Below are positions 1-8,323 of a stretch of 64,000 nucleotides of DNA, one piece after another. The translations under genes were made by a program, and so were the position numbers. Each line of letters begins with the position of its first letter. Positions within the stretch are counted from its first letter, which is position 1. This DNA is from GCA-016699835 sp964543905. GTDB taxonomy: Bacteria > Planctomycetota > Phycisphaerae > Phycisphaerales > UBA1924. The notes under the pieces are model-generated. The model did not search any database. It was not told where the DNA came from and was given only the letters and a program-made list of their open reading frames with translations. The stretch spans positions 372,001-436,000 of the forward strand of contig CAZIZO010000001.1 in assembly GCA_964543905.1 (NCBI GenBank). The letters run 5' to 3'.

Positions 1-1284
1 GCGCTCGGGGTGTCGTGCGTGGCGACGGCCGAGGCGCCGGACTTCAAGGCCGTCACCACGGTGATCCCGACCGTGGTGGTCGCGCTCGTCGTGGCGGTGG
101 GGTACGACCGGCGCTCGGCGTTGGCGTACGCGCTGCTCGAGGGGCTGCTCGCGTGCGTCGCCTTGCGGGAAGACCTGGGGACGATCGTCACGATGATCAT
201 CGGGATCGCCTGCGTGGTGACGATGCTCCGCGAAATCCGGGATCGAAACTCGCTGCTCCGCATCAGCGTGGTGACGGCGCTCGGGCTCGCGACGGCGACG
301 ATTGCCACGAGCCTGATCGAGCGCCCGATCCTGAACACGGTCGCGGGCTCGGACCCGCGGATCGACACGGGATTCATCGTGCTGCGTGAGACGATTCGTG
401 ATGCCGGGCTCGTCGCGGGAGCGACGCTGGCGGTGGGCGGGCTGCTCTTCTTCGTGCTGGCCCGGGTCGAGCGCGCGTTTGGGGTGACGACGGGCCTCAC
501 ACTCATCGAACTTCGCGACCCGAAGCAACCCTTGCTCCGCGAGTTGCAACTGCGAGCGCCGGGGACGTACAACCACGCGCTCAACGTGGCGAGCATCGTC
601 GAGCCCGCGGCGGAGGCGATCGGAGGGAATGGGTTGCTCGCCTACGTCGGCGCGCTCTACCACGACGTGGGCAAGATGATCAAGCCCGAGTACTTCGTCG
701 AGAACCAATCGGGCGGGCCCAATCGCCACGACAAACTGAGCCCCGCGATGTCGCTGCTGGTCGTTGTCGGGCATGTGAAGGACGGCATGGAACTCGCCCG
801 AGAGTACGGCATCCCCCGCAACATCCAGCACTTCATCGAGAGCCACCACGGAACGACGCTGGTCGAGTTCTTCTACCACCGTGCCAAGAAGCAGGCCGAA
901 GGCAAGGACGAGGATGACGGCCAGGTGCCCGACGAGATCGAGTATCGCTACCCCGGGCCTAAGCCGGCGACGAAGGAGGCGGCCGTGCTCATGATCGCCG
1001 ATGCCGTCGAGAGCGCGACGCGCGCGATGAGCGACCCGACGCCCGCCCGCATCGACGCGCTGGTGCGGCAGATCGCCAACAAGCGGCTCCTGGACGGGCA
1101 GTTCGACGATTGCGAACTCACGCTCCGCGAACTCACCAAAATTGTCGAGAGCATCAGCCGAACGGTGGCGAGCATGTACCACGGGCGCATCAGTTACCCC
1201 GCGGGTGAGCGCGATGACGACGCGAAACTCAAGACGAGCGAGTTTACCAAGACCCAAGCGGGGATTGAAACGAAGCGGGCGTGA
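1..1284 (+). CDS. 7TM-HD family phosphohydrolase, PgpH-like (5' end outside window)
   Basis: The reading frame is open from base 1, so the N-terminus lies outside the window; the first possible in-frame start seen is a GTG at 10. The visible part has four or five membrane segments (roughly residues 15-160 counted from base 10) and then a cytoplasmic HD domain. The HD metal-site motifs are visible as YNHALNVASIV, LYHDVGK and ESHHGT, the last followed by VEFFYHRAKKQ, which is typical of the PgpH group. Known PgpH proteins hydrolyse cyclic di-AMP at the inner membrane. The usual family member is 700-900 residues with a large extracytoplasmic domain before the membrane region, which would be in the missing part. 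It ends 25 bases from a convergent gene. Confidence 0.85.
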   Translation, partial: ALGVSCVATAEAPDFKAVTTVIPTVVVALVVAVGYDRRSALAYALLEGLLACVALREDLGTIVTMIIGIACVVTMLREIRDRNSLLRISVVTALGLATATIATSLIERPILNTVAGSDPRIDTGFIVLRETIRDAGLVAGATLAVGGLLFFVLARVERAFGVTTGLTLIELRDPKQPLLRELQLRAPGTYNHALNVASIVEPAAEAIGGNGLLAYVGALYHDVGKMIKPEYFVENQSGGPNRHDKLSPAMSLLVVVGHVKDGMELAREYGIPRNIQHFIESHHGTTLVEFFYHRAKKQAEGKDEDDGQVPDEIEYRYPGPKPATKEAAVLMIADAVESATRAMSDPTPARIDALVRQIANKRLLDGQFDDCELTLRELTKIVESISRTVASMYHGRISYPAGERDDDAKLKTSEFTKTQAGIETKRA

Positions 1285-1309
1285 CGATCTCGCGTGGCTC
1301 GAACCGGCG

Positions 1310-2863
1310 TCAGTTCAAATCTCGCACCACCCAGGTGGTCGTCTCCCCCACCGTCGCTGGCAGCACGGCGTGCACGAGCACTCCCGAATCGAGCAGTCGG
1401 CGGACGCTCTTGGGCTCGCTGGTGAGCAGGTGGAGCGTGGTGTCGCTCGCGTCGCTGGCGATGGTGTAGCCGGGCGAGGCCAGGCGGAGGAGGTCGAGGT
1501 GGTCAAAGGCCCAACCCGAGGCGGCGACGAGTTGCGCCAGCGTCTGCGCGGGCGCGAGGCCCTCGCTCCGAGGCGTGGATTCCGGGATCGGTGCGGGCTT
1601 GACCTCGCGGATGGTGGCGTCGGCCTCGGGCATGGCGAAGAGGTGGAGGCGCCCCTTGGCATCGAGCCCAAACTGCACGCCGGGCGCGTAGGGGCATCGC
1701 GTGGGGAGTGGTCGCATGCCTTCGAAGAGGGAGGGGAGATCGCGGGGCGTTTTCGGAACCAAGGGCGCCGACGGCGATTTGGTCTCGACGAGGGCGGGGC
1801 TCGGGTCGAATCGGTCCGGGCCGAGGCGTGAGCAGGACTCCGCGGCTCGTGAAGACAAAGGTTCGCCATTCGAGGCGGACGACGCGGGCGACGCTCGGCT
1901 GATGCACTCCAAGATGTGCGTCGTCGGTACGGCGGCGTTCGCACGGTGCAGCGTCGCCGAGGGCAAGGAGCCAATCCGCTGTCCGGCATTGAGGATCGTG
2001 ACGGGCCGACCCAGGTACGCGCTCGCCGTGCGGGCGAGCTTTGCCTCGGCGACCGCGGCCTTCTCGGGGGTAGCGCCGAGGATCGCGATCCGGAGGTTGG
2101 GACCGCCCTCGACCTCACTGGGATCGCTCGGGCCCGGGACGCTGATCGCGAGGGCCTTGAGTGTTCGGTAGGTGGCCACCAGCGCCATGTCGTCGGCCCC
2201 GGTGAGGAGCGTGATGTCGGTCACACCCGCATGCTCGGCGAGCGCGATCTCCTCGGGCTCGTCGGTGCGAAGGAGCCACGCGGCGGCGTGGGCGCTGGCG
2301 ATCTCGATCGCCCGCTCGATGGGCGGATTGGACGCCGCGTGCGTGACGAGTTCGGCCTGGGCCCGAGGGGAGAGATCGCCCGTGACCTCGAGCGAGCACT
2401 GCCCGGCGTGGAGCCGCAGCAGTGCGACGGGCAGGCCCAGCGTTTCGGCGAGCCGGCGGGCATACTGCCCGACCCAGACGGCGGCGAGCACGGGAAGATG
2501 CCCGACGATGATCGCTTCGACTCGGCGCTGCGGAGGCGACGCCGGGCGTGGCACGGAGCGCGTGGTGGGCGGCGATTGCACGACGGAGGGCGAGGGGATG
2601 TTGGTCGATCGCGGCAATTCGCGGGTGGTCGGTGTGTTCGTCCCGCCCCGAGCGCGCTCGGTCGGCGTGGACATGCTCCCCGCGCCGGCGAGGAAGAGGT
2701 CCGCGAGGGCGTCGTAGTCCGAGAGCGTGACCGCGCGAGCCCCGGATTCGGGGAGGGGAAACTCACCCGAATCATCGGGCGCGGTCAGGCGGATGGCATG
2801 GCCAGGCTGTTCGGACACGGGATGGTCTCTCGTCGAGCGGGAGGCGGCCTCAGGCGGTGCCAC
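1310..2863 (-). CDS. Unrecognised protein; probable P-loop-less ParA/FlhG-like partner
   Basis: A 517-residue protein with no clear named family. The first 110 residues are Pro/Ser/Thr-rich and look disordered. Residues 112-300 resemble the MinD/FlhG fold: a first strand and helix (VEAIIVGHLPVLAAVWVGQY) without a KGGxGKT loop, a segment TDITLLTGADDMALVATYRT that looks like the strand-helix after switch II in FlhG, and LRIAILGATPEKAAVAEAKL, which resembles the guanine-loop strand. The remainder is low complexity with a small C-terminal domain. The GTG start at 2863 overlaps the upstream ParA gene by 14 bases, which suggests translational coupling. The assignment is inference from pattern only; a smaller ORF starting downstream is possible. 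Confidence 0.7.
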   Translation of the reverse strand: MAPPEAASRSTRDHPVSEQPGHAIRLTAPDDSGEFPLPESGARAVTLSDYDALADLFLAGAGSMSTPTERARGGTNTPTTRELPRSTNIPSPSVVQSPPTTRSVPRPASPPQRRVEAIIVGHLPVLAAVWVGQYARRLAETLGLPVALLRLHAGQCSLEVTGDLSPRAQAELVTHAASNPPIERAIEIASAHAAAWLLRTDEPEEIALAEHAGVTDITLLTGADDMALVATYRTLKALAISVPGPSDPSEVEGGPNLRIAILGATPEKAAVAEAKLARTASAYLGRPVTILNAGQRIGSLPSATLHRANAAVPTTHILECISRASPASSASNGEPLSSRAAESCSRLGPDRFDPSPALVETKSPSAPLVPKTPRDLPSLFEGMRPLPTRCPYAPGVQFGLDAKGRLHLFAMPEADATIREVKPAPIPESTPRSEGLAPAQTLAQLVAASGWAFDHLDLLRLASPGYTIASDASDTTLHLLTSEPKSVRRLLDSGVLVHAVLPATVGETTTWVVRDLN

Positions 2864-4352
2864 GGGCGGCGGGCACGTCGATTACGTTATTCGGCTCGTT
2901 GAAGTTGCCGGGTTCAGAATGCTCGTTGTAGGCATCGTTGGCCCATCGACCGTCGATCACGAGTCGGTAGCGTGCTTTGCCCGGGGAGAGTGGGATGCAG
3001 ACCTCGAAGATCCCGAGCGTGGGATTGCGGCGCATCGGGTTGGCGGTGGTAGACCAGTTGTTGAAATCGCCGGCGATGCAGATCGAGTGTCCGAGGGAGA
3101 GGGGCTGGACAAAGAGCACGCCTTGGGTGGTCAGTCGTACACCCAAAAGACTGCGCGACGCCGGGGAGAGGCCCGAGGCGTGATCGGCCGGTGCGGCTTC
3201 GAGTCGCAGCGGCGCGGGAGCCGCGGCAGGCCTGGACGCGGGGGGTGCCGCGACGGGACGGGCCTCGATGGTGGGCACCTCCGCGGTGGGCGCGGGGGTG
3301 CGACGGAGGAACTGCTGGGCCCGGCGGGCGACATCCTCGGCGCGACTGACTCCTCGGTCCGTGCTGGGGGCGATCGCGACGGGAGCGGCGGCGGCGAAGG
3401 CGGCGGGGATGACGATCTCGCCCGGACCTTGGGCGGTCGGATGACCCGGGAAGGGAAGCGACCCGTGCCCCCCCACCAGGTCGTGGGGGGAGGCGTAGTC
3501 CATCTCGCCGTTGGGCGTGATTTCGACGAGGGCCGGGTCCACGAAGTCGGCGCCGGCCTCCGGGTGCACGGGCATCTTGGTGACCAGTTCACCGACCCAT
3601 TGGGCGAGCGCGGCATAATCGGCGGCACCATTGGAACCCGGGGCGTAGTCGTGGATGGTCTGTCCGAAGGAAGCCGCCTCGCGGAGTTTGGGATCACGCC
3701 GGATGACCACCGGCGCCAGTTTGTCCTTGAACCGTCGGCGGAGTTCCTGGAGGAGGTCGTTGGCGACGGCGTTGGACTCGTCGTGGATCGTGGGCAGGAT
3801 CGAGACCTGGATGTGCGACCCGAGGCGGCGGGCCATCGTGCGCACGGTGTTGACCTGCTTGGTCGCGCCCTGGAGCGAGAAGAAACTTGTTTCAACGGGG
3901 ATCAGGACCATCTCGGCGGTCGCGAGGGCGTTGTACGCGAGCAGCCCGATCGAGGGAGAGCAGTCGATGATGACGACGTCGTAGCCCGAAGCGATCTCCG
4001 CGAGGACGCGTTTGAGCCGGAACTCCTTGTCGCTGGCGTCGGCGATCGCGCCGCGGGGCGCTTCCAGCCCGGCAAGGCGCATGCGGCTTGGAGCGAGGTC
4101 GAGGTTTCGTCCCGCACGCCAGATCAGGCGAGCGGCATCGATGGGGCGAATCCCCACGCCGACCATCGCGTCGCCGATGTCCATGTCGAGGCGGTGCTCG
4201 GGCACGCCCAAGCCCGCGGCACAATGCGACTGCGGGTCCATGTCGACGAGGAGCGTCCGGTGCCCAGCCTTGGCGAGGAGCCCGGCGAGGTTGATGGCCG
4301 ACGTCGTCTTCCCGCAGCCGCCCTTCTGATTGATGATCGCGATCGTCCGCAA
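2850..4352 (-). CDS. ParA-family ATPase fused to an AMPK-type glycogen-binding domain (CBM48)
   Basis: Residues 1-255 are a complete ParA/Soj ATPase: deviant Walker A KGGCGKTT at the N-terminus, A' motif LLVDMDPQS and Walker B VVIIDCSPSIG. The next 145 residues are a Pro/Ala-rich linker. Residues 403-495 are a carbohydrate-binding module of the AMPK-beta type: AGDFNNWS (Trp433), YRLVIDGRW (Trp470) and EPNNVIDV, so the two stacking tryptophans and the Asn of the glycogen site are present, while the lysine of that site is Arg. The TTG start at 4352 gives the canonical MRTIAIINQKGG beginning, with AGGGG eight bases upstream. No parB or parS was seen nearby, which argues against ordinary chromosome partitioning. 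It overlaps the next gene, a possible pseudo-ATPase. A role in positioning carbohydrate stores is inference. Confidence 0.88.
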   Translation of the reverse strand: MRTIAIINQKGGCGKTTSAINLAGLLAKAGHRTLLVDMDPQSHCAAGLGVPEHRLDMDIGDAMVGVGIRPIDAARLIWRAGRNLDLAPSRMRLAGLEAPRGAIADASDKEFRLKRVLAEIASGYDVVIIDCSPSIGLLAYNALATAEMVLIPVETSFFSLQGATKQVNTVRTMARRLGSHIQVSILPTIHDESNAVANDLLQELRRRFKDKLAPVVIRRDPKLREAASFGQTIHDYAPGSNGAADYAALAQWVGELVTKMPVHPEAGADFVDPALVEITPNGEMDYASPHDLVGGHGSLPFPGHPTAQGPGEIVIPAAFAAAAPVAIAPSTDRGVSRAEDVARRAQQFLRRTPAPTAEVPTIEARPVAAPPASRPAAAPAPLRLEAAPADHASGLSPASRSLLGVRLTTQGVLFVQPLSLGHSICIAGDFNNWSTTANPMRRNPTLGIFEVCIPLSPGKARYRLVIDGRWANDAYNEHSEPGNFNEPNNVIDVPAARGTA

Positions 4353-4536
4353 GGGAGATACCCCTATGCCGGTGCGACGGAACGCGCAAGATCGGCCTCA
4401 CCCGGTGCCCATCTCGCGGCCGAACGCCCGCGTGAAAACTATCGGGCCACGTGTGAAACTTGCTTCAAAGAGGGAAAGATGGGCAAGATGTGGCGGACGT
4501 AAGCGCAAGAGAATCGGACACTTGCGACCACGAATT

Positions 4537-5733
4537 TCATGCCTCGATATTGCGAATCGCATCGATGGCGCGCGCGACCGTGCGCTCGGGCACATCGCGC
4601 ACGACCCGCGCACTCCCGATTCCGGTGGGCAGGACCAGACGCATCGAACCGCCGATCGCCTTCTTGTCCGCCCGCATGCGCTCGATGATCTCCGCAGATG
4701 GGGGCAATCCACCCACATTTGTGGGAAGACCAAACGCGGCAACGGCGGCACGAACCTGGGGCAGAATCCCTAGGGGGGCAAGCCCGGCAAGTTCGGCGCA
4801 CGAGGCCGCGGCGATGAGACCCAGGGCGACGGCTTCGCCGTGCTTGAGTGCCGGTTCGTCGGGGTTGTATTCGGGCGTGTCGGCGTCGAGGGTTTCGAGC
4901 GCGTGCCCGAAGGTGTGCCCGAGGTTGAGCAGGGCGCGACCGCCCACGTCGTCGGGAGCCGTCTCGAACTCGTCGGCGGTGACGACGCGAGCCTTGAGCG
5001 CAACGTTGCGCGCGATGAGTTCGATGAGCGTCGCGGGATCGCGTGAGAGAATCACCTCGCGATGGGCGACGGTCCAGTCCAAGAGGTTCGGATCGTCGAG
5101 GTCGGCGGCAAGAAGGGCATGCTTCAGGCACTCGGCGAGTCCGGAGCGGAACTCTCGGTCGGGAAGTGAGTGGAGCGTGTCCACGTCGGCGAGGACGAGG
5201 CGGGGCTGGTGGAACGCGCCGACGTAGTTTTTGAGGAGCGTCTTCCGCTTGCCGTCCGGACTGGTGACGAGGAGGTTCACGCCGGTCTTGCCGCCGACAC
5301 TGGCGTCGACCATCGACAGGAGCGTGGTCGGGCATTGGATGAAGGGGACACCGCGTTTGTAGGTGGCCGCGGCGAAACCGGCAAGGTCGCCCACGATGCC
5401 GCCGCCGACAGCGTAGACGGGGTCGTGGCGACCAAGCGCCCCAGCGGCGAGATTCTGGAGCACGAACTCGAGCGGCCCAAGCGCCTTTCGGGTCTCGCTC
5501 GCACCGATGGAAAGGAGCGTGCAGCGAACACCAGCGCGCTCGAGCGGCTCGATGAATCGATCCGTGTGGATCTTCGCGACGTTCTCATCCATGACCACCG
5601 CCGCTCGCCCCGTGTGCGAACCAAGCGCCGCCGACGCTCTCGGTGCGAGGCGTGTCGCGACGCCGCTCCCAATCACCACGTCATACGACCGTGGACCCAA
5701 GTCGATGTGGATGGTGCGCTCGAGTGTGGACAT
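4537..5733 (-). CDS. aroB: 3-dehydroquinate synthase
   Basis: Converts 3-deoxy-D-arabino-heptulosonate 7-phosphate to 3-dehydroquinate, the second step of the shikimate pathway, in the cytoplasm with NAD and a divalent metal. At 398 residues it is a little longer than the usual 360. The NAD-binding segment GGGIVGDLAGFAAATYKRG is intact, as are the metal ligands: Glu in SGLAECLKH, His in NLGHTFGHALE and His in LKHGEAVALG. VDASVGGKTGVN is also diagnostic. The ATG at 5733 is followed by MSTLERTIHIDLG, the expected first strand. A small insertion follows VNLLVT (SPDGKRKT). It lies downstream of rsfS on the same strand with a 137-base gap that holds a palindromic repeat. Confidence 0.97.
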   Translation of the reverse strand: MSTLERTIHIDLGPRSYDVVIGSGVATRLAPRASAALGSHTGRAAVVMDENVAKIHTDRFIEPLERAGVRCTLLSIGASETRKALGPLEFVLQNLAAGALGRHDPVYAVGGGIVGDLAGFAAATYKRGVPFIQCPTTLLSMVDASVGGKTGVNLLVTSPDGKRKTLLKNYVGAFHQPRLVLADVDTLHSLPDREFRSGLAECLKHALLAADLDDPNLLDWTVAHREVILSRDPATLIELIARNVALKARVVTADEFETAPDDVGGRALLNLGHTFGHALETLDADTPEYNPDEPALKHGEAVALGLIAAASCAELAGLAPLGILPQVRAAVAAFGLPTNVGGLPPSAEIIERMRADKKAIGGSMRLVLPTGIGSARVVRDVPERTVARAIDAIRNIEA

Positions 5734-5835
5734 GCATGTACTCTCGGCGAGGCTCGCGTGCGGAGGAGAAACGACTCACGACAAGACGCTTGCGGTCGTC
5801 TCCCCGTGCCTATGGAGGTCGGTGGCGAAAAACGC

Positions 5836-5870
5836 ACTCCTCACCCAAAGGCCTCTCTCCGGGAGGGGGA
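5836..5870. repeat. Palindromic intergenic repeat, copy 1
   Basis: GC-rich partly palindromic stretch (CCTCACCC, then CCTCTCTCC/GGGAGGGGG) between rsfS and aroB, touching the rsfS stop codon. It has the layout of the widespread small intergenic repeats of the CCTCACCC...CCTCTCCCGGGAGAGG kind. A second, related element is found inside lipB at 8771-8817. Confidence 0.5.
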
Positions 5871-6467
5871 CTAGGCGTGCAAGCCCGCGCGGTCTCGCGG
5901 CCTCTGGTCCGGGCGCTCCCATTCGACGCGCGGCGCGTCGCCCCAGAGGGTCTCCAGGTCGTAGTGAGCACGGGTATTCGGCTCGAAGAGGTGGACGACG
6001 ACATCCACGAAGTCGAGGAGGAGCCAGGTCGAACGGTCGTCGGAGTGGCTGCGGTACGACGAGTAGCCGTGCTTGCTGCCGAGTTCATCGACGTGCTGCA
6101 AGACCGATCGCATCTGGCGTTCGGAGGTGCCGGAGGCCACGATGAGGTAATCCGTGACCTGGCTCAGGCCGCGAACATCGAGCAGTTGCACATCCTCGCA
6201 CTTGTCATCGCGCACGAGACGGGCGCACTCGATCGCGAGCGTCCGAGCGGCGTCGCGGGGCGACGGGGGAACCGCCTTCGAGGTCGAGGCCGGCTCGGGC
6301 TTGGAGTTGGACACCGCCTCAGCACCCCGCTGCCCAGAAGGAGGAGGCTGGTGGGAGGGTTGGTTCGTTCGGATCGGGACCGCACTCTGGGCCTTGGGCT
6401 TGCCCTTCGCCTTGGGCTTGGCCTTGGACGCGGGGCGCTTCTTCGTGGTGGACTTCGACTTTGCCAT
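5871..6467 (-). CDS. rsfS: Ribosomal silencing factor RsfS with Lys/Ala/Pro-rich N-terminal tail
   Basis: RsfS binds uL14 on the large ribosomal subunit and blocks subunit joining when nutrients are short. Residues 75-185 carry the conserved core: LAIECARLVRDDKCEDVQLL, TDYLIVASGTSERQMRSVL and STWLLLDFVDVVVHLFEP. The first 75 residues (MAKSKSTTKKRPASKAKPKA and onward) are a basic, histone-H1-like extension not found in the typical 105-130-residue protein. I chose the ATG at 6467 because the basic tail starts there; upstream in-frame codons run into the metallo-beta-lactamase gene. The tail resembles that of the DksA-like protein at 55871-56674. Confidence 0.92.
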   Translation of the reverse strand: MAKSKSTTKKRPASKAKPKAKGKPKAQSAVPIRTNQPSHQPPPSGQRGAEAVSNSKPEPASTSKAVPPSPRDAARTLAIECARLVRDDKCEDVQLLDVRGLSQVTDYLIVASGTSERQMRSVLQHVDELGSKHGYSSYRSHSDDRSTWLLLDFVDVVVHLFEPNTRAHYDLETLWGDAPRVEWERPDQRPRDRAGLHA

Positions 6468-6541
6468 GTGGGGCGATCGTAGGTTGGGAGGTGTGCGCGG
6501 GCCGGGTGATGCTTCGCCCGCGTGGGAACACGGCGGCACAC

Positions 6542-7417
6542 CTACCAGAGCATGCCCTGCGCCGGCGAGTACTTCGAGACGCGCGTGCGAACGATGGGCG
6601 CTCCGCCCGGCTTGAGGTCGATCCACTCCGTCGGCCCATCGTGTCGAGCGACCGTGAGCCCATAGTCCGCGTCGGCGTGGAACGACCTCGCGAGTTCCGG
6701 GCGATTGCACTCGCGAGAGAGGTGCAGCAGCACCACATGCTCCCTCGGCCCGATCGCCCGCACCGCTTGGGCACACTGCTCGTTGCTCAGGTGCCCGTGT
6801 CCGCCCATCACGCGACGTTTGAGATGCCATGGGCGAGGGGACGACCTCTCCAGTTCGGGGCAGTAGTTGGACTCGATCGCGAGCACGTCGACGCCTCGGG
6901 CGTGGTCAACGACGGCCTCGCTCGCCCGTCCGCAGTCGGTGATGTAGGCGAGCGAGCGCCCAAGGTCCTCGAACTCAAACCGCAGCGAGACGGCGCCGAG
7001 ATCGTCATGGTTGTGCAACGAGGCGCGGACGACGAGCGTCGGGCCAAGGGTGACCTCCGCGTCGAAGAGTTCGACGTGGTGCTCGAAGACGCCGCATGCG
7101 CGGGCGCGACGCTGGTGACGCTTGTGCACATAGACCGGCACCCCCTCGGGCACCCGCTTCACCCAGCCCAGGTGCCAGTGATCGCTGTCAAGGTGCGTCA
7201 GCAGGATCCCGGCGATGGGCACGTCCGCGCAGGCGAGGTCGGCGAGCGTTCGGCGCGTGCGCCGGGGGGAGAGCCCCGCGTCCACAAGAATGAGTTTTCG
7301 TTCCCCACGTGCGTGAAGCATGATCACCGAGCAGTTGCCCCCGGAACTGCTGGCCAAAACACAGAAGCGGGCATGGAGCGGCGCAACCTGCAACGGGAAC
7401 ACTCCATCGGCAACCAT
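6542..7417 (-). CDS. Metallo-beta-lactamase-fold hydrolase, YycJ/WalJ-like
   Basis: A 291-residue metallo-beta-lactamase-fold protein. FCVLASSSGGNCSVIML is the usual first strand pair of the YycJ group, and ILLTHLDSDHWHLG is the metal-binding loop (HxDxDH type, with Leu in place of the second His position). ITDCG, LAIESNYC and HGHLSNEQC supply the remaining conserved segments, and a terminal VVLLHLSREC resembles the last metal ligand. Relatives include the phosphodiesterase/exonuclease-like WalJ, but substrate cannot be told from sequence. It starts 11 bases after lpxA, so the two are probably cotranscribed, with rsfS 74 bases further on. No Shine-Dalgarno sequence is visible before the ATG at 7417. 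Confidence 0.85.
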   Translation of the reverse strand: MVADGVFPLQVAPLHARFCVLASSSGGNCSVIMLHARGERKLILVDAGLSPRRTRRTLADLACADVPIAGILLTHLDSDHWHLGWVKRVPEGVPVYVHKRHQRRARACGVFEHHVELFDAEVTLGPTLVVRASLHNHDDLGAVSLRFEFEDLGRSLAYITDCGRASEAVVDHARGVDVLAIESNYCPELERSSPRPWHLKRRVMGGHGHLSNEQCAQAVRAIGPREHVVLLHLSRECNRPELARSFHADADYGLTVARHDGPTEWIDLKPGGAPIVRTRVSKYSPAQGMLW

Positions 7418-7428
7418 CGAGCGTGGGG

Positions 7429-8250
7429 TTAGCCCGGATCGGCCTCCGCACCTTCGTCGTGGGAACGTCGCGCCGTCAGCACGCCCCGCTTGCTCGACGC
7501 CACAAACTCCGCGATTTCACGGACAGGGTCCGATACCTGCGCGATCTCGTGCAGGATGGAGATCATCTCCTCGCGCGGCAGGTTCACCCGAAAGGCCCGC
7601 CGAAAGGCCTCTCGCACGTGCCCAATGTCGGCACGCGCAAACCCGTTCCGGCGCATCCCGACGGCGTTGATCCCCACCAGCCTGTTGCGAGCGCCGACAA
7701 GGAAGAACGGCGGTACGTCACGCGACACGCCGATGGCGCCGGTCACAAAGGCCATGCGTCCGATGCGGCAGAACTGATGGATGGCCGCGTTGCCGCTCAC
7801 CGTCGCCTTTTCACCCATGTGCACGTGCCCGGCCAGCAGCACGCCATTGATGAGGATCGCATCGTTGCACACGACCGTGTCATGCCCCACGTGGCTGTTG
7901 ACCATCATAAAGACACGATCGCCCAGCGTCGTCGGGTGTTCCATCTTGGACGCGGCGTGCACCGTCGTGCCCTCGCGCAGCAGACAGCCGTCGCCGATCT
8001 TCACGCCGGCGGTCGGCATGCCGGGCTTGAACTTGTAATCCTGGGGCGGGAAGCCGATCGAGGCACCGGGGTACATCGTCGTGCCCTTCCCCACGGTGAC
8101 GGGCCCGAGCATGGTAACGTGACTGAGGAGTCGCGTGCCCTCGCCCAACGAGACCTTGCCCTCCAACACACAGAACGGGCCGATCTCGACGCCGTCGGCC
8201 AGTTCGCACTCTTTCCCCACGATCGCGGACGGATGGATCTTCGCAGTCAT
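7429..8250 (-). CDS. lpxA: UDP-N-acetylglucosamine acyltransferase
   Basis: First enzyme of lipid A synthesis; transfers an R-3-hydroxyacyl chain from acyl carrier protein to UDP-GlcNAc in the cytoplasm. The 273-residue protein is a left-handed beta-helix of hexapeptide repeats (IHPSAIVG, VEIGPFCVLEG and so on), with the catalytic-type His in SGNAAIHQFCRIG and the conserved GARNRLVGINAVGMRRNGF loop before the helical C-terminus. The start at 8250 gives the standard MTAKIHPSAIVG beginning; an in-frame ATG further up would run into the lipB leader. The 73 bases between this start and lipB are the only promoter space for both divergent genes. Its presence shows a lipid A outer membrane. Confidence 0.96.
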   Translation of the reverse strand: MTAKIHPSAIVGKECELADGVEIGPFCVLEGKVSLGEGTRLLSHVTMLGPVTVGKGTTMYPGASIGFPPQDYKFKPGMPTAGVKIGDGCLLREGTTVHAASKMEHPTTLGDRVFMMVNSHVGHDTVVCNDAILINGVLLAGHVHMGEKATVSGNAAIHQFCRIGRMAFVTGAIGVSRDVPPFFLVGARNRLVGINAVGMRRNGFARADIGHVREAFRRAFRVNLPREEMISILHEIAQVSDPVREIAEFVASSKRGVLTARRSHDEGAEADPG

Positions 8251-8323
8251 CGAGCGAGTGTACGCTCGCCCAGTGGCGTTTGGGCGATTAGCATCGCCCG
8301 TGCCCGCGAGTCGCCTTCCCATC

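Noticed and set aside
4537..5733. Long frames antisense to aroB and many other genes.
   Set aside because: In DNA of this GC content opposite-strand frames are expected; none has a domain, a start signal or codon usage like the neighbours.
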